Notes: generated by a model not told the origin, from the letters alone. Positions 1 to 9,022 are shown, numbered from the stretch's first letter. The stretch is DNA of 64,000 nt from Saccharothrix algeriensis (GCF_016907655.1 NZ_JAFBCL010000001.1:5676001-5740000); one strand, 5' to 3'. A program made the numbers and translations.

Positions 1-2178
1 GTGGTCCTGGTCGACGACCTCGGCTACGCCGACATCGGCCCGTACGGCGGCGAGGTGGCCACGCCGCACCTGGACGCGCTGGCGGCCGGCGGCCTGCGGC
101 TGACCAACTACCACACCACGCCGCTGTGCTCGCCGTCGCGCGCGGCCCTGCTCACCGGGCTCAACCCGCACCGGGCCGGGTTCGCGGTGCCGGCCAACTC
201 CGACCCGGGCTACCCGGCGTACTCGTTCCACCTGCCCGACGACGCGCCGTCGCTGGCCGAGTCGCTGCGCGCGGCCGGGTACGCGACCTTCGCGGTGGGC
301 AAGTGGCACCTGACGCGGGACGCGGCGAGCCACGACGCGGCCGACCGGTCCTCGTGGCCGCTGCAGCGCGGGTTCGACCGCTACATCGGCAGCCTGGAGG
401 GCCTGACGAACCTGCACCACCCGCACCGGCTGGTGTGGGACAACAGCCCCTACGACGTCGGCGACTTCCCGGACGGCTACTTCCTCACCGACGACCTGAC
501 CGACCGGGCCGTGCGGATGATCGACACGTTGCGGGCCAACGACCCGGACAAGCCGTTCTTCCTGTACTTCGCGCACCACGCCATGCACGGCCCGCTCGGG
601 GCCAAGGAGGAGGACCTGGCCCGCTACCGGGGCCGCTACGACGAGGGCTGGGACGTGATCCGCGAGCGCCGGTTCGCCAAGCAGCTCGCCGAGGGCCTGT
701 TCCCGCCGGGCACGCGGCTGCCGCCGCGCAACGGCGAACCCGGCCGGGACGTGCTGCCCTGGGCGGAGGTCCCGCGGTCGCGCCGCGAGCTGTTCGCCCG
801 CTACATGGAGGTCTACGCCGCCGCTCTGTCCAATGTGGACGTGAGCGTCGGCCGGGTCGTGGAAGCGCTGCGGCGGCACGGCGAACTAGACGACACCATC
901 ATCGTGTTCACCTCCGACAACGGCGCGACCGCCGAGGGCGGCGCGGAGGGCACGCGCAGCTACTTCAGCCGGTTCGCGCACGTGCCCGGCGTGCCGGAGT
1001 CGTGGGAGCGTGACGTCGAGCGGGAGCTGGAGCTGCTGGGCGGGCCGCGCACCACCATCCACTACCCGCGCGGGTGGGCGCAGGCGTCCAACACGCCGTT
1101 CCGGCTCTACAAGTCCGACACCCACGCGGGCGGGGTGCGCACGCCGTTCATCGTGCACTGGCCCGCCGGCCTGGGCACGGGGCTGCGGCACCAGTACGTC
1201 TACGTCACCGACGTCGCGCCCACCCTGCTCGACCTCGCCGGAGTCACCAGGCCGGCCGACCGGCACGGCGTGCCCGCCGTGGAGGAGGACGGGGTCAGCG
1301 CGGCGCCGGTGCTGCGCTCGCCGACCGCGCCGAGCGCGCACACCGAGCAGTACACCGAGACCGGCGGCAACCGCGGCTACTACGCCGACGGCTGGAAGCT
1401 CGTCACGCGGCACCGGCCCGGAACCCCTTACGACGACGGCGAGTGGGAGCTGTACCACGTCGGGAGCGACCCCACCGAGACGACGGACGTCGCCGCGCGG
1501 CACCCGGAGAAGCTGGCCGAGCTGGCCGCCGCCTGGGAGCGCGCGGCCTGGCGCAACGCGGTGTTCCCGCTGACCGACCACGGGCCCGCGGCCGGCCTGC
1601 GCAGGCCGGCCGACGAGCGCCTGGAACGCCCGGTCGACCTCTACCCGGGAACCCCGCTGCTGGAGCGCTACCGGTCCGCGCGGCTCGTGCAGTTCCGGTC
1701 GTTCGCGGTGACGGCGTGGGTCGAGCACCGCCCCGGCGACCGGGGCGTGCTGTTCGCGCACGGCGACCAGGGCGGCGGGTACGTCGTGCACGTGGCGGAC
1801 GGGGCCGCCCGGTTGACCTACAACGCCTACGGCGAGGTCCACCGGACCGACCCGGTGCCGCTGGCCCCCGGTCCGGTGGAGGTCGTCCTGCGGGTCGCGG
1901 CCCTGCCGGAGTTCCGCTGGGACCTGGTGCTCGACACCGGTTCGGGGGCGGCGAAGCTCGGCCCCGTGCCGCAGATGATCGGGCTGGCCCCGTTCACCGG
2001 CATCAGCGTCGGGGCGGACCTGGGCGGCCCGGTGGACTGGGACCTGCACGAGCGGGAGCGGACGTCCCCGTTCACCGGGGCGCTCTCGCGCGTGCGCTAC
2101 GAGCCGGGCGCCCCGGCCGACTACGACCCCGGGCTGGTGGCCCGGCTGTGGGCGGAGGCCGAACGTGTCTACGACTGA
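1..2178 (+). CDS. Sulfatase (formylglycine-dependent arylsulfatase), 5' end outside the window
   Basis: Type I sulfatases hydrolyse sulfate esters using a formylglycine made from a Cys in the C-x-P-S-R motif. Here CSPSR is at residues 43-47 of the visible part, followed by the usual AALLTG stretch, and VLVDDLGYADIG at the extreme N-terminus is the metal-binding region. Family members normally have a few more residues (RPN(I/F)-type) before this motif, so the real start probably lies upstream and the GTG at base 1 is an edge effect. GKWHL (about residues 101-105) and the TSDNG region (about 303-307) are further catalytic-core motifs. The last 180 residues or so form the beta-rich C-terminal domain of large bacterial arylsulfatases. 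The stop overlaps the start of the ABC transporter gene, so the two are probably co-transcribed. No signal peptide can be judged. Confidence 0.9.
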   Translation: MVLVDDLGYADIGPYGGEVATPHLDALAAGGLRLTNYHTTPLCSPSRAALLTGLNPHRAGFAVPANSDPGYPAYSFHLPDDAPSLAESLRAAGYATFAVGKWHLTRDAASHDAADRSSWPLQRGFDRYIGSLEGLTNLHHPHRLVWDNSPYDVGDFPDGYFLTDDLTDRAVRMIDTLRANDPDKPFFLYFAHHAMHGPLGAKEEDLARYRGRYDEGWDVIRERRFAKQLAEGLFPPGTRLPPRNGEPGRDVLPWAEVPRSRRELFARYMEVYAAALSNVDVSVGRVVEALRRHGELDDTIIVFTSDNGATAEGGAEGTRSYFSRFAHVPGVPESWERDVERELELLGGPRTTIHYPRGWAQASNTPFRLYKSDTHAGGVRTPFIVHWPAGLGTGLRHQYVYVTDVAPTLLDLAGVTRPADRHGVPAVEEDGVSAAPVLRSPTAPSAHTEQYTETGGNRGYYADGWKLVTRHRPGTPYDDGEWELYHVGSDPTETTDVAARHPEKLAELAAAWERAAWRNAVFPLTDHGPAAGLRRPADERLERPVDLYPGTPLLERYRSARLVQFRSFAVTAWVEHRPGDRGVLFAHGDQGGGYVVHVADGAARLTYNAYGEVHRTDPVPLAPGPVEVVLRVAALPEFRWDLVLDTGSGAAKLGPVPQMIGLAPFTGISVGADLGGPVDWDLHERERTSPFTGALSRVRYEPGAPADYDPGLVARLWAEAERVYD

Positions 2179-3823
2179 CCTGCTCACGATCACCGACCTG
2201 GCGGTCTCCTTCGGCGAGGCCGGCGGCGCGGACGAGGTCGCGGCGGTGCGCGGGGTCGACCTGGCGGTGGCGCCCGGCGAGATCGTCGCCCTGGTGGGCG
2301 AGTCCGGCTCGGGCAAGTCCGTGACGGCGCGGGCGGTGCTGGGCCTGCTGCCGCCGACCGCGCGCGTGCGCGGCAGCGCGCGGCTGGACGGGCGGGAGCT
2401 CGTCGGCGCGGGGGAGGAGGCGCTGCGGGCCGTGCGGGGCCGTTCGATCGCGATGGTGTTCCAGGAGCCCGCGACCGCGCTCAACCCCGTGCAGTCGGTG
2501 GGCAGGCAGATCGCGGCCGTGCTGCGGGCGCACCGCAGGCTGTCCCGGGCCGACGCGCTCCGGGAAGCCGTGCGGCTGCTGGACCTGGTCGGCGTGCCGG
2601 ACCCGCGGGCGCGGGTCCGGCACTACCCGCACCAGCTCTCCGGCGGGCAGAAGCAGCGCGTGGTGATCGCCCTGGCCCTGGCCAACTCGCCACGGCTGAT
2701 CATCGCCGACGAGCCGACCACCGCGTTGGACGTGACCGTGCAGGCCGAGGTCCTGGCCCTGCTGCGGGACCTGCGCGACCGCCTCGGGACGGCGATCCTG
2801 GTCATCACGCACAACATGGGCGTGGTCGCCGACCTGGCCGACCGGGTGGTCGTGCTGCGCCGCGGCCGGGTCGTCGAGCAGGCCCCGGTGGAGGACCTGT
2901 TCGCCCGGCCGTCCCGCGCCTACACCAGGGAGCTGCTGGCCGCCGTGCCGCGGCTGGGCCACCGCGACCCCGCGCCGCCGCACACCTCGCAGGACGCGTT
3001 GCGGTTCACCGACGTGACGCTGCGGTACGGCGGGTTCACCGCCGTGGCGGAGGTCGACCTGCACGTGGGGCGCGGCGAGGTCGTCGGCCTGGTGGGGGAG
3101 TCGGGGTCCGGCAAGTCGACCCTCGGCCGGGCGGCGGTGGGGCTGCTCGCCCCCGCTTCGGGCGCGGTCACCGTGCTGGGCGGCGACCCGCGCACGCGGG
3201 CCGTGCGGCGGCGGGTGGGCTTCGTGTTCCAGGACCCGGGCGGCTCCCTCGACCCGCGGATGTCCGTCCGGGACTGCGTCGGGGAGCCGCTGCGCGTGCA
3301 CGGGCGGACCGACCGGTACCGGGAGCGGGTCGCCGAGCTGCTGGACGCGGTGCGCCTGCCCGCCGACTGCGCCGCGCGCCGGCCGCGCGAGCTGTCCGGG
3401 GGGCAGCGCCAGCGCGTGGGCATCGCGCGCGCCCTGGCGCTCGGCCCCGACCTCCTCGTCGCCGACGAGCCGACCAGCGCGCTGGACGTGTCGGTGCAGG
3501 CGGCGGTGCTGGACCTGCTGACCGGGCTCCAGCGGGAACTCGGGTTCGCGTGCCTGTTCATCAGCCACGACCTCGCGGTGGTCGACTCCCTGGCCCACCG
3601 GGTGGCCGTCCTGCACCGGGGGCGGGTGGTGGAGCAGGGGCCGCACCACGAGGTCCTGCGCGCGCCGACCGCCGAGTACACCAGGAGGCTGGTCGCCGCC
3701 GTGCCGCTGCCCGACCCGGTGGCCCAGCGGGCCCGGCGCGCGAACCCGGCCGGCGCCACCGCCCGACCGGGCCGGGGCGCCGGGCGGTTAGCCGCGGTCG
3801 GAACCGGCAAACCCCGGACCTGA
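2165..3823 (+). CDS. ABC transporter ATP-binding protein, two fused ATPase domains (oligopeptide/nickel DppD-DppF type)
   Basis: The 552-residue protein contains two complete ABC ATPase domains in tandem. The first has Walker A GESGSGKS at 45-52, an LSGGQ signature (HQLSGGQKQR) and Walker B IIADEPTTALD. The second repeats GESGSGKST, ELSGGQRQR and LLVADEPTSALD. Such fused pairs energise import of peptides, nickel or related solutes with separate permease and binding-protein subunits. None of those is visible here, so they may lie upstream of the window. The GTG start at 2165 overlaps the sulfatase stop by 14 bases, which suggests translational coupling and perhaps uptake of a sulfated compound or its product. 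The tail after about residue 520 is low-complexity Arg/Ala/Gly and probably disordered. The substrate is unknown. Confidence 0.92.
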   Translation: MSTTDLLTITDLAVSFGEAGGADEVAAVRGVDLAVAPGEIVALVGESGSGKSVTARAVLGLLPPTARVRGSARLDGRELVGAGEEALRAVRGRSIAMVFQEPATALNPVQSVGRQIAAVLRAHRRLSRADALREAVRLLDLVGVPDPRARVRHYPHQLSGGQKQRVVIALALANSPRLIIADEPTTALDVTVQAEVLALLRDLRDRLGTAILVITHNMGVVADLADRVVVLRRGRVVEQAPVEDLFARPSRAYTRELLAAVPRLGHRDPAPPHTSQDALRFTDVTLRYGGFTAVAEVDLHVGRGEVVGLVGESGSGKSTLGRAAVGLLAPASGAVTVLGGDPRTRAVRRRVGFVFQDPGGSLDPRMSVRDCVGEPLRVHGRTDRYRERVAELLDAVRLPADCAARRPRELSGGQRQRVGIARALALGPDLLVADEPTSALDVSVQAAVLDLLTGLQRELGFACLFISHDLAVVDSLAHRVAVLHRGRVVEQGPHHEVLRAPTAEYTRRLVAAVPLPDPVAQRARRANPAGATARPGRGAGRLAAVGTGKPRT

Positions 3824-3840
3824 CGACCGAGGAGGAGCGG

Positions 3841-4095
3841 ATGACCACGCCAGAGCACGACGACGACGTGTCCCGGACCGCCGCGTCGGGTGTCCCGGAC
3901 ATGGTGGACCCGGAAGCGGTGGACCAGGGGGCGCCGGGAGCCGGCCGGCCGGGCCTGCCGGAGCCCGACCCGAAGGACCTGGAGCGCACGCAGCACCTCA
4001 TCGACGAGGCGCAGGCCACCGCGCGGGAGCTGCGGGAGACGACGCCCGACCCGTTCCCGGACTCCGACCGGGCCGAGCGCTCACCGGGGTCCTGA
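3841..4095 (+). CDS. Small hydrophilic acidic protein of unknown function
   Basis: This is an 84-residue Asp/Glu/Pro-rich protein starting at ATG 3841, just after a strong GAGGAG ribosome-binding site at 3829-3837. It has no membrane segment or Cys. Residues around 40-65 (DLERTQHLIDEAQATARELR) look helical and amphipathic. The gene begins 17 bases after the ABC transporter stop, so it may be read through from it. A 60-base perfect palindrome follows and probably ends the transcript. I do not recognise a family. Confidence 0.6.
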   Translation: MTTPEHDDDVSRTAASGVPDMVDPEAVDQGAPGAGRPGLPEPDPKDLERTQHLIDEAQATARELRETTPDPFPDSDRAERSPGS

Positions 4096-4156
4096 CACCC
4101 GGGACCACCGGGGCGCGCGGGACCGTCCACGCGGGACGGTCCCGGTGGGCCGGAGC

Positions 4157-4216
4157 CCCGAACGCCGCCCCGGGTCGTGCCCGACCGGTCGGGCACGACC
4201 CGGGGCGGCGTTCGGG
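4157..4216. terminator. Perfect 60-bp palindrome, probable bidirectional terminator
   Basis: Bases 4157-4186 are the exact reverse complement of 4187-4216 (30-bp arms, no spacer). It sits between convergent genes ending at 4095 (+) and 4293 (-). In RNA it would fold into a very stable GC hairpin without a clear U tract, as is common in high-GC actinomycetes. Confidence 0.75.
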
Positions 4217-4292
4217 CGCGAGCAGGACGGGGGCGCGGTCGTGCGCTCCCCGGAGCGGCCGGTGCGCGCTCCGCGGCGACGGTCCGCGGTGG

Positions 4293-4748
4293 TCACCCGC
4301 GCTGTTCGGCGCCCGGGTACTGGCCTCGGGAGCGCTCCAGCGCCGTGGTCACCACGCCGAGCAGGATCATGCCCGCGCCCAGGCCCAGGTGCAGCCAGTT
4401 GTCGGCGTTGTTGACCGGCAGCGGGCCGCCCTCGTGGATGAACGAGCCGTAGACCCACAGCAGCAGGTACAGGCCGCCGCCCACGACGAGGAACATCCGG
4501 GACGCGCCGCGCCACGCCGACGCGACCAGGCCGAGCACCCCGAACAGCAGGTGCACGAGGTTGTGCAGCACGGACACCGCGAACACGCCGAACAGCAGCG
4601 CCCCCGTGTGCGGCCCGGCGAACGCCAGGTCGCCGGAGGTCGCGCCGGGGATGAAGCCGAGCACCCCGACGGCCAGGAACACCACGCCGACCAGCAGCGC
4701 TGCGGCCTGCACCGGACGTCGGGCGGTGCGGGTGGTTGAGGTCGCCAT
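4293..4748 (-). CDS. DUF4383 family integral membrane protein
   Basis: The 151-residue protein starts at the second of two adjacent ATG codons (4748; 4751 is the alternative), 7-8 bases after GGAAGGA. Four hydrophobic segments are visible (about residues 14-33, 45-68, 80-98 and 117-138). The pattern GPHTGALLFGVFAVSVLHNLVHLLFG in the second segment (HNxVHLLFG) is typical of DUF4383 proteins of actinobacteria, whose role is unknown. The N-terminus (ATSTTRTARRP) is short, basic and cytoplasmic in appearance. The gene stands alone, convergent with the small acidic protein and downstream of the aminopeptidase gene, but separated from the latter by two strong hairpins. Confidence 0.8.
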   Translation of the reverse strand: MATSTTRTARRPVQAAALLVGVVFLAVGVLGFIPGATSGDLAFAGPHTGALLFGVFAVSVLHNLVHLLFGVLGLVASAWRGASRMFLVVGGGLYLLLWVYGSFIHEGGPLPVNNADNWLHLGLGAGMILLGVVTTALERSRGQYPGAEQRG

Positions 4749-4850
4749 CATCCGTCCTTCCGTTGCGTTGTTGATCGGATACCCGTCGGCGTGCCGGGAA
4801 ACCTGGGACCGGTGAAGTGGGAACGCGCCGCCGGCGTGCCCGCGCACGGG

Positions 4851-4953
4851 CCGCGGGCGGCGCGGACCACCCGGGACCGGGCGGTCCGCGCCGCCCGCGG
4901 AATCCGCTGTGGACGGCCCGGCGGCGGGGTCGCGGAGGACCCCGCCGCCGGGC
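4851..4953 (-). terminator. Two tandem GC hairpins downstream of the aminopeptidase gene
   Basis: There are two inverted repeats: arms 4916-4931/4938-4953 (16 bp, 6-base loop) and arms 4851-4868/4883-4900 (18 bp, 14-base loop). They lie just after the stop codon at 4973 in the direction of transcription, so they are probably the transcription terminator of the M28 peptidase gene. Confidence 0.65.
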
Positions 4954-4972
4954 GCCGTCGTGCGTCAGGACC

Positions 4973-6277
4973 TCAGAACTGCAGGTACCAGCTGTTGAGC
5001 CGGCCGACGTCCTGCGGGCCCGCGTCGCGGATGCGCAGCTTCCACACGCCGTTGGCCGCCTCGCCGGAGGCGTTGACCGTGTAGGTCGTCACCAGGTTGT
5101 CGCCGCTGTCGCTGCCGGAGTTCTTCACCCGGAACGCCGTGCCGTCCGGCGCGACCAGGTCGATCACCAGGTCGCCCCGGTAGGTGTGGGTGATGTCCAC
5201 GCCCACGACCAGCGCCGCGGGCGCGTTGCCCGAGACGCCCGAGACGGTGATCGAGCTCTCGACGGTCGCCTGGTCGGGCAGGGCGAGGTCGTCGTCGTTG
5301 ACGAACTTCTGACCGCCCGGAGTGCCGTCGGAGCCCGCCAGCGTCCACAGCGCGTAGCCGATGACGTCGCTCATCCGGTCCAGCGCGGTGGTGTCGATGT
5401 TGCTGATCGTGTCGCACGCGCGGTGGTAGCACCGGTCGAACGCGACACCGGCCTGGCCGCCCCACTTCGAAGCCTGGGCGGAGGTCTTGGTCGTCTCGGC
5501 CCCGGTGAACAGGCCGCCGACCGGGATGCCCGCCCGCGCGAACGCCGCGTGGTCGGACCGCCCGCCGACCGAGGTCAGCTCGGTGGCCACGACGCCGCTG
5601 AACCCGGCCTGCAGCACCTGCTGGAGCTGGGCCGACCCGGAGGGCTGGCCGCTGGCGCTGTAGACGAAGTAGCCGGGGTTGGGCGAGCCGGTCATGTCGA
5701 AGTTGAGGTACGCCTTGATCCTCGACTTCTCGGCGGCCGGCAGCTGGTTGACGTAGTAGTTGGACCCGACCAGGCCCAGCTCCTCCGCGCCCCACCAGCC
5801 GAACCGCAGGTGCTTCTTCGGCTTGAGGTTCTCCCGCGCCACGGTCAGCGCGACCTCCAGGATGCCCGCCGAGCCGGTGCCGTTGTCGTTGATGCCGGGG
5901 CCCGAGGTCACGCTGTCCAGGTGGCCGCCGAGCATCAGCACGTCGTTCGGGTCGCCGCCGGGCCAGTCGGCGATCAGGTTGTAGCCCGTGGCGCCGCCGT
6001 GGCTGAACTGCTGGACCGAGGTCGTGTAGCCCGCCGCGTCGAGCTTCGCCTTGACGTAGTCGATCGACGCCCGGTAGCCCGGCCGGCCGTGCGCCCGGTT
6101 GCCGCCGTTGTTGTTGGCGATCGTCTGGAAGCTGTTCAGGTGGGCTTGGACGTTGGACAGCGAGATGTCCGGCACGGCCAGGGCGCCGGCCGGCGCCGCG
6201 GTGACCGCGGGCGGGCTCAGCAGGGCCGCGGCGAGCAGCAGGGCGCTCGCCACCGGGGTCGTCCTCTTCAGGGACAT
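4973..6277 (-). CDS. Secreted M28 family zinc aminopeptidase with C-terminal P-domain
   Basis: The 434-residue protein resembles the Streptomyces griseus-type aminopeptidase. It starts at ATG 6277, preceded by GCGGAGG, and has a clear signal peptide (basic SLKR, a hydrophobic ASALLLAAALL core, a cleavage region near TAAPA). Zn-binding and catalytic motifs are visible: GGHLDS, GINDNGTG, the GAEELGLVGS Glu pair, and RSDHAAF. The last 105 residues or so, starting after a DDDLALPD linker, are a proprotein-convertase P-domain (ITHTYRGDLVIDLVAPDG, then GVWKLRIRD near the C-terminus). That domain is often found on secreted bacterial peptidases. The enzyme probably releases N-terminal, mainly hydrophobic, residues outside the cell. 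The gene is monocistronic and ends in strong hairpins. Confidence 0.93.
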   Translation of the reverse strand: MSLKRTTPVASALLLAAALLSPPAVTAAPAGALAVPDISLSNVQAHLNSFQTIANNNGGNRAHGRPGYRASIDYVKAKLDAAGYTTSVQQFSHGGATGYNLIADWPGGDPNDVLMLGGHLDSVTSGPGINDNGTGSAGILEVALTVARENLKPKKHLRFGWWGAEELGLVGSNYYVNQLPAAEKSRIKAYLNFDMTGSPNPGYFVYSASGQPSGSAQLQQVLQAGFSGVVATELTSVGGRSDHAAFARAGIPVGGLFTGAETTKTSAQASKWGGQAGVAFDRCYHRACDTISNIDTTALDRMSDVIGYALWTLAGSDGTPGGQKFVNDDDLALPDQATVESSITVSGVSGNAPAALVVGVDITHTYRGDLVIDLVAPDGTAFRVKNSGSDSGDNLVTTYTVNASGEAANGVWKLRIRDAGPQDVGRLNSWYLQF

Positions 6278-6807
6278 GGCTGCCTCCGCAGGGATGTAGG
6301 GAAAGCCACGATGAGCCTGGGGGCTCGCGCAGCGCGGCGGTAGCGACGTTCGTCGTGGCACGTTCGGACGCAAAAGCGGCAATATGATTTATTCTATGAC
6401 TTCAGTGCAGACTGGAATAACATATCGGTAGCCGGTTGCCCGCACGGCACGACGCGACGCGCCCGCGAGCAGGGACCCGGTGACTCGCCGGGCCCGGCTC
6501 CGACAAGTCCGTCCCCGAATCAATTCCGGGCCGGAGATCGCCGGGCCGCGGTGCTCGGGCCGGGCGCCCGGGTGGTCATCACCCCGATATCGCGATCACC
6601 GCGAAACAATCCTCGGCAGTGACGAAAAGCGCTGTGCTTCGTCCACCGTCCGGGTGTCCCCTCAACGGACGCTCGACACGCTGGACGGGCACTGCCATCG
6701 TAGGCCCGGCCGGAATGCCCCGCGTCCGGTCGACCATCCGCAGAGTCCCTGCCGCTCCGCGCATCGCCCGTATTTTTACGGAATTCGGCATGGAAAGGAA
6801 ATCGACC
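6278..6807. other. Divergent intergenic region between aminopeptidase and lectin genes
   Basis: These 530 bases lie between two divergent secreted-protein genes. No convincing gene was seen. The stretch 6380-6430 is distinctly AT-rich for this genome and contains TTATTC (6389-6394) and GAATAA (6415-6420) as inverted halves. It is the most likely promoter or operator area for the aminopeptidase gene. The lectin gene probably has its own promoter closer to 6750. Confidence 0.4.
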
Positions 6808-7995
6808 ATGGCAGGTCGACTCGTCACACGACTGCTGATCGGCGCCACAGCCCTCGTCACCACCGCGGTGGTCGGCGGGGCCGGGATTTCGGCGGCGAGA
6901 ACCGCGCCGGCCGACCCGGCCGCCGCGCCGCCCGCCTCCGCCGCGCCGTTGACGTCCCCGCAGGCGGTGGGCCGCAACGCGGACGGCCGGCTGGAGGTGT
7001 TCGCGCGCGGCACGGACGGCGCGCTGTGGCACATCTGGCAGACCGCCCCGAACAACGGCTGGAGCGGCTGGGCCAGCCTGGGCGGCTACTTCTCCGGCAC
7101 GCCGGTGGTGCGCAACAACGCCGACGGCCGGCTGGAGGTCTTCGTCCTGGGCGGTGACAGCGCGCTGTGGCACATCTGGCAGACGGCCCCCAACAACGGC
7201 TGGAGCGGCTGGGCCAGCCTGGGCGGTTACCTGACTTCCTCGCCCAAGGTGGGCAGCAACGCGGACGGCCGGCTGGAGGTCTTCGCGCGCGGTGGTGACA
7301 ACGCGTTGTGGCACATCTGGCAGACCGCCCCGAACAACGGGTGGAGCGGCTGGGCGAGCCTCGGCGGCTACTTGACTTCCGCGCCCGGGATCGGGAGCAA
7401 TGCGGATGGCCGGCTGGAGGTGTTCGTGAGCGGTGGTGACGGCGCGTTGTGGCACATCTGGCAAACGGCTCCCAACAACGGGTGGAGCGGTTGGGCCAGC
7501 CTGGGCGGTGTGATCACCACCCTGCCCGCGGTCGGCCGCAATGCCGATGGCCGGTTGGAGGTGTTCGCGCGCGGCACGGACGGCGCGCTGTGGCACATCT
7601 GGCAGACCGCTCCCAACAATGGCTGGAGCGGTTGGGCGAGCCTGGGCGGCGGGTTGAGCAGCGCGATTTCGGTGGGGAACAACGCCGATGGTCGGCTGGA
7701 GGTGTTCGTTCGCGGCAATGACGACGCGTTGTGGCACATCTGGCAGACGGCCCCCAACAACGGGTGGAGCGGTTGGGCGAGCCTGGGTGGCGTGATCACC
7801 AGCAGCCCGGCGGTGGGGAGCAACGCCGATGGCCGGTTGGAGGTGTTCGCGCGCGGTGGTGACAACGCGTTGTGGCACATCTGGCAGACCGCCCCGAACA
7901 ACGGCTGGAGCGGTTGGGCGAGCCTCGGCGGCGTGCTCACGTACGGCCACGACGCCACAGCCGCGGCGGAGTCCGGGCTCCTCCTGACCGCGTGA
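6808..7995 (+). CDS. Secreted PLL-type seven-bladed beta-propeller lectin-like protein
   Basis: The 395-residue protein has a signal peptide (AGRLVTRLLIGATALVTTAVV) and then seven nearly identical 47-residue repeats with the core NADGRLEVF-ARG-DNALWHIWQ and NGWSGWASLGG. Seven such WHIWQ repeats match the Photorhabdus-type (PLL) fucose-binding beta-propeller family, in which each blade carries a sugar site. By analogy it would bind extracellular glycans. No catalytic domain is attached. ATG 6808 follows AAAGGAA with 6-7 bases spacing; the upstream ATG at 6790 lacks a site. The stop is followed by a hairpin (8010-8043). Sugar specificity cannot be read from the sequence. Confidence 0.85.
   Translation: MAGRLVTRLLIGATALVTTAVVGGAGISAARTAPADPAAAPPASAAPLTSPQAVGRNADGRLEVFARGTDGALWHIWQTAPNNGWSGWASLGGYFSGTPVVRNNADGRLEVFVLGGDSALWHIWQTAPNNGWSGWASLGGYLTSSPKVGSNADGRLEVFARGGDNALWHIWQTAPNNGWSGWASLGGYLTSAPGIGSNADGRLEVFVSGGDGALWHIWQTAPNNGWSGWASLGGVITTLPAVGRNADGRLEVFARGTDGALWHIWQTAPNNGWSGWASLGGGLSSAISVGNNADGRLEVFVRGNDDALWHIWQTAPNNGWSGWASLGGVITSSPAVGSNADGRLEVFARGGDNALWHIWQTAPNNGWSGWASLGGVLTYGHDATAAAESGLLLTA
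6967..7953 (+). repeat. Seven tandem 141-bp repeats inside the lectin gene
   Basis: Units begin at 6967, 7108, 7249, 7390, 7531, 7672 and 7813, each 141 bp and encoding 47 residues. The segment for LWHIWQTAPNNGWSGWASLGG is almost invariant in protein and mostly conserved in DNA. The loop after it (for example YFSGTPV, VITTLPA, GLSSAIS) varies. DNA-level similarity implies recent duplication or ongoing gene conversion. Confidence 0.95.
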
Positions 7996-8009
7996 GCGGA
8001 GCGGGTCGG

Positions 8010-8043
8010 TCGGCGTCCGGCGCGGGGTCGCGCCGGACGCCGA
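8010..8043. terminator. Hairpin between convergent lectin and LigD-like genes
   Basis: The 15-bp arms 8010-8024 and 8029-8043 surround a GGGT loop. It lies between the stops at 7995 (+) and 8078 (-) and could end transcription in both directions. Confidence 0.7.
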
Positions 8044-8077
8044 CTCCTGCCGTGCCCCCTGCCGTGCTCCCCGGTGG

Positions 8078-9022
8078 TCAGGAGCGTCGTTCGCGGGCCC
8101 GGCGCTTGCCCTCGTGCATCGCGACGACCCGGGCGACCGGGATGTCGCGGCCCTCGGCGACCAGGTCCTCGGGGAGGGCCTGGGGCGCGGGCAGCTGCGC
8201 GGCCCACGGGTCGGCGTCGGCGAGCAGGGCGGGGGCGGTGCGGATGGTGAAGTCGCGGGGGGAGATGTCGTCCAGCTCGTCCCAGGGCACCGGGAACGAC
8301 ACGGGGGCGCCGGGGCGGACGCGGGGGCTGTAGGCGGCGACGACGGTGGCGCCGTGGGCGCGGGTGGAGTCGAGGAAGACCTTGCCGCCGCGCTCCTCGC
8401 GCAGGTAGGCGGTGGTGGCGGTGGTCGGGTCGAGGCGGGCCGCGCGGGCCGCGAGCGCCCTGGTGGCGGCTGCCGCGTCGTCGTCGCCCGCCGAGATCGG
8501 CACGAAGACGTGCAGCCCCTTGGCGCCGCTGGTCTTCACCGCGCCGGTGAGGCCGGCGTCGGCGAGCGCGCGGCGGACGAGCCGGGCGGCGGCGACGACC
8601 GCCGCGAAGTCCGCGCCCTCGGGCGGGTCGAGGTCCAGGACGAGGTGGTCCGGGCGGTGGCCGTCGTCGGCGCGGGACAGGGTGGTGTGGTACTCGACGG
8701 CGCGCTGGTTGGCGAACCACAGCAGGGTGCGTCGGTCGTCGCACAGGGCGTAGTCGATGCGCCGCCTGGACGCCTCGGCCCACACCGGGGTGGTGCGCAC
8801 CCAGTCCGGCGCGTGCTTGGGGACGTTCTTCTGCATGAACGGCTCCTGGCCGCGCAGCGCGCGCACCACGGACAGCGGGCGTCCTGTCAGGACCGGCAGC
8901 AGCCGGTCGCGCACGGCGTCGAGGTAGTCGACCAGGTCGCGCTTGACCGCGTCCGCGCCGTCGAACAGCGGCTGGTCGAGGTTGGTCAGGGGGACGCCGT
9001 CGCGTTCTTCGGCTGCTGCCAC
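8078..9022 (-). CDS. Stand-alone LigD-type primase-polymerase (AEP fold)
   Basis: This 314-residue protein corresponds to the polymerase domain of bacterial LigD, which adds ribo- and deoxyribonucleotides at DNA ends during non-homologous end joining. Motifs seen are LVLDLDP (catalytic Asp pair), TSGAKGLHVFVPI (nucleotide and phosphate binding) and DISPRDFTIR near the C-terminus. Ligase and nuclease domains are absent, as is usual in actinomycetes that encode the three activities separately. The start is taken as GTG 9022, 8 bases after GGGAGG. GTG 9028 is possible. No ku gene is near. A role in repair of stationary-phase or spore DNA is inferred from the family, not from context. Confidence 0.9.
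   Translation of the reverse strand: MAAAEERDGVPLTNLDQPLFDGADAVKRDLVDYLDAVRDRLLPVLTGRPLSVVRALRGQEPFMQKNVPKHAPDWVRTTPVWAEASRRRIDYALCDDRRTLLWFANQRAVEYHTTLSRADDGHRPDHLVLDLDPPEGADFAAVVAAARLVRRALADAGLTGAVKTSGAKGLHVFVPISAGDDDAAAATRALAARAARLDPTTATTAYLREERGGKVFLDSTRAHGATVVAAYSPRVRPGAPVSFPVPWDELDDISPRDFTIRTAPALLADADPWAAQLPAPQALPEDLVAEGRDIPVARVVAMHEGKRRARERRS

Noticed and set aside
886..3649. Long open frames on the minus strand opposite the sulfatase and ABC genes
   Set aside because: They are mirror frames of very GC-rich genes. Protein content is Arg/Pro/Ala without motifs, and the plus-strand frames carry clear catalytic signatures.
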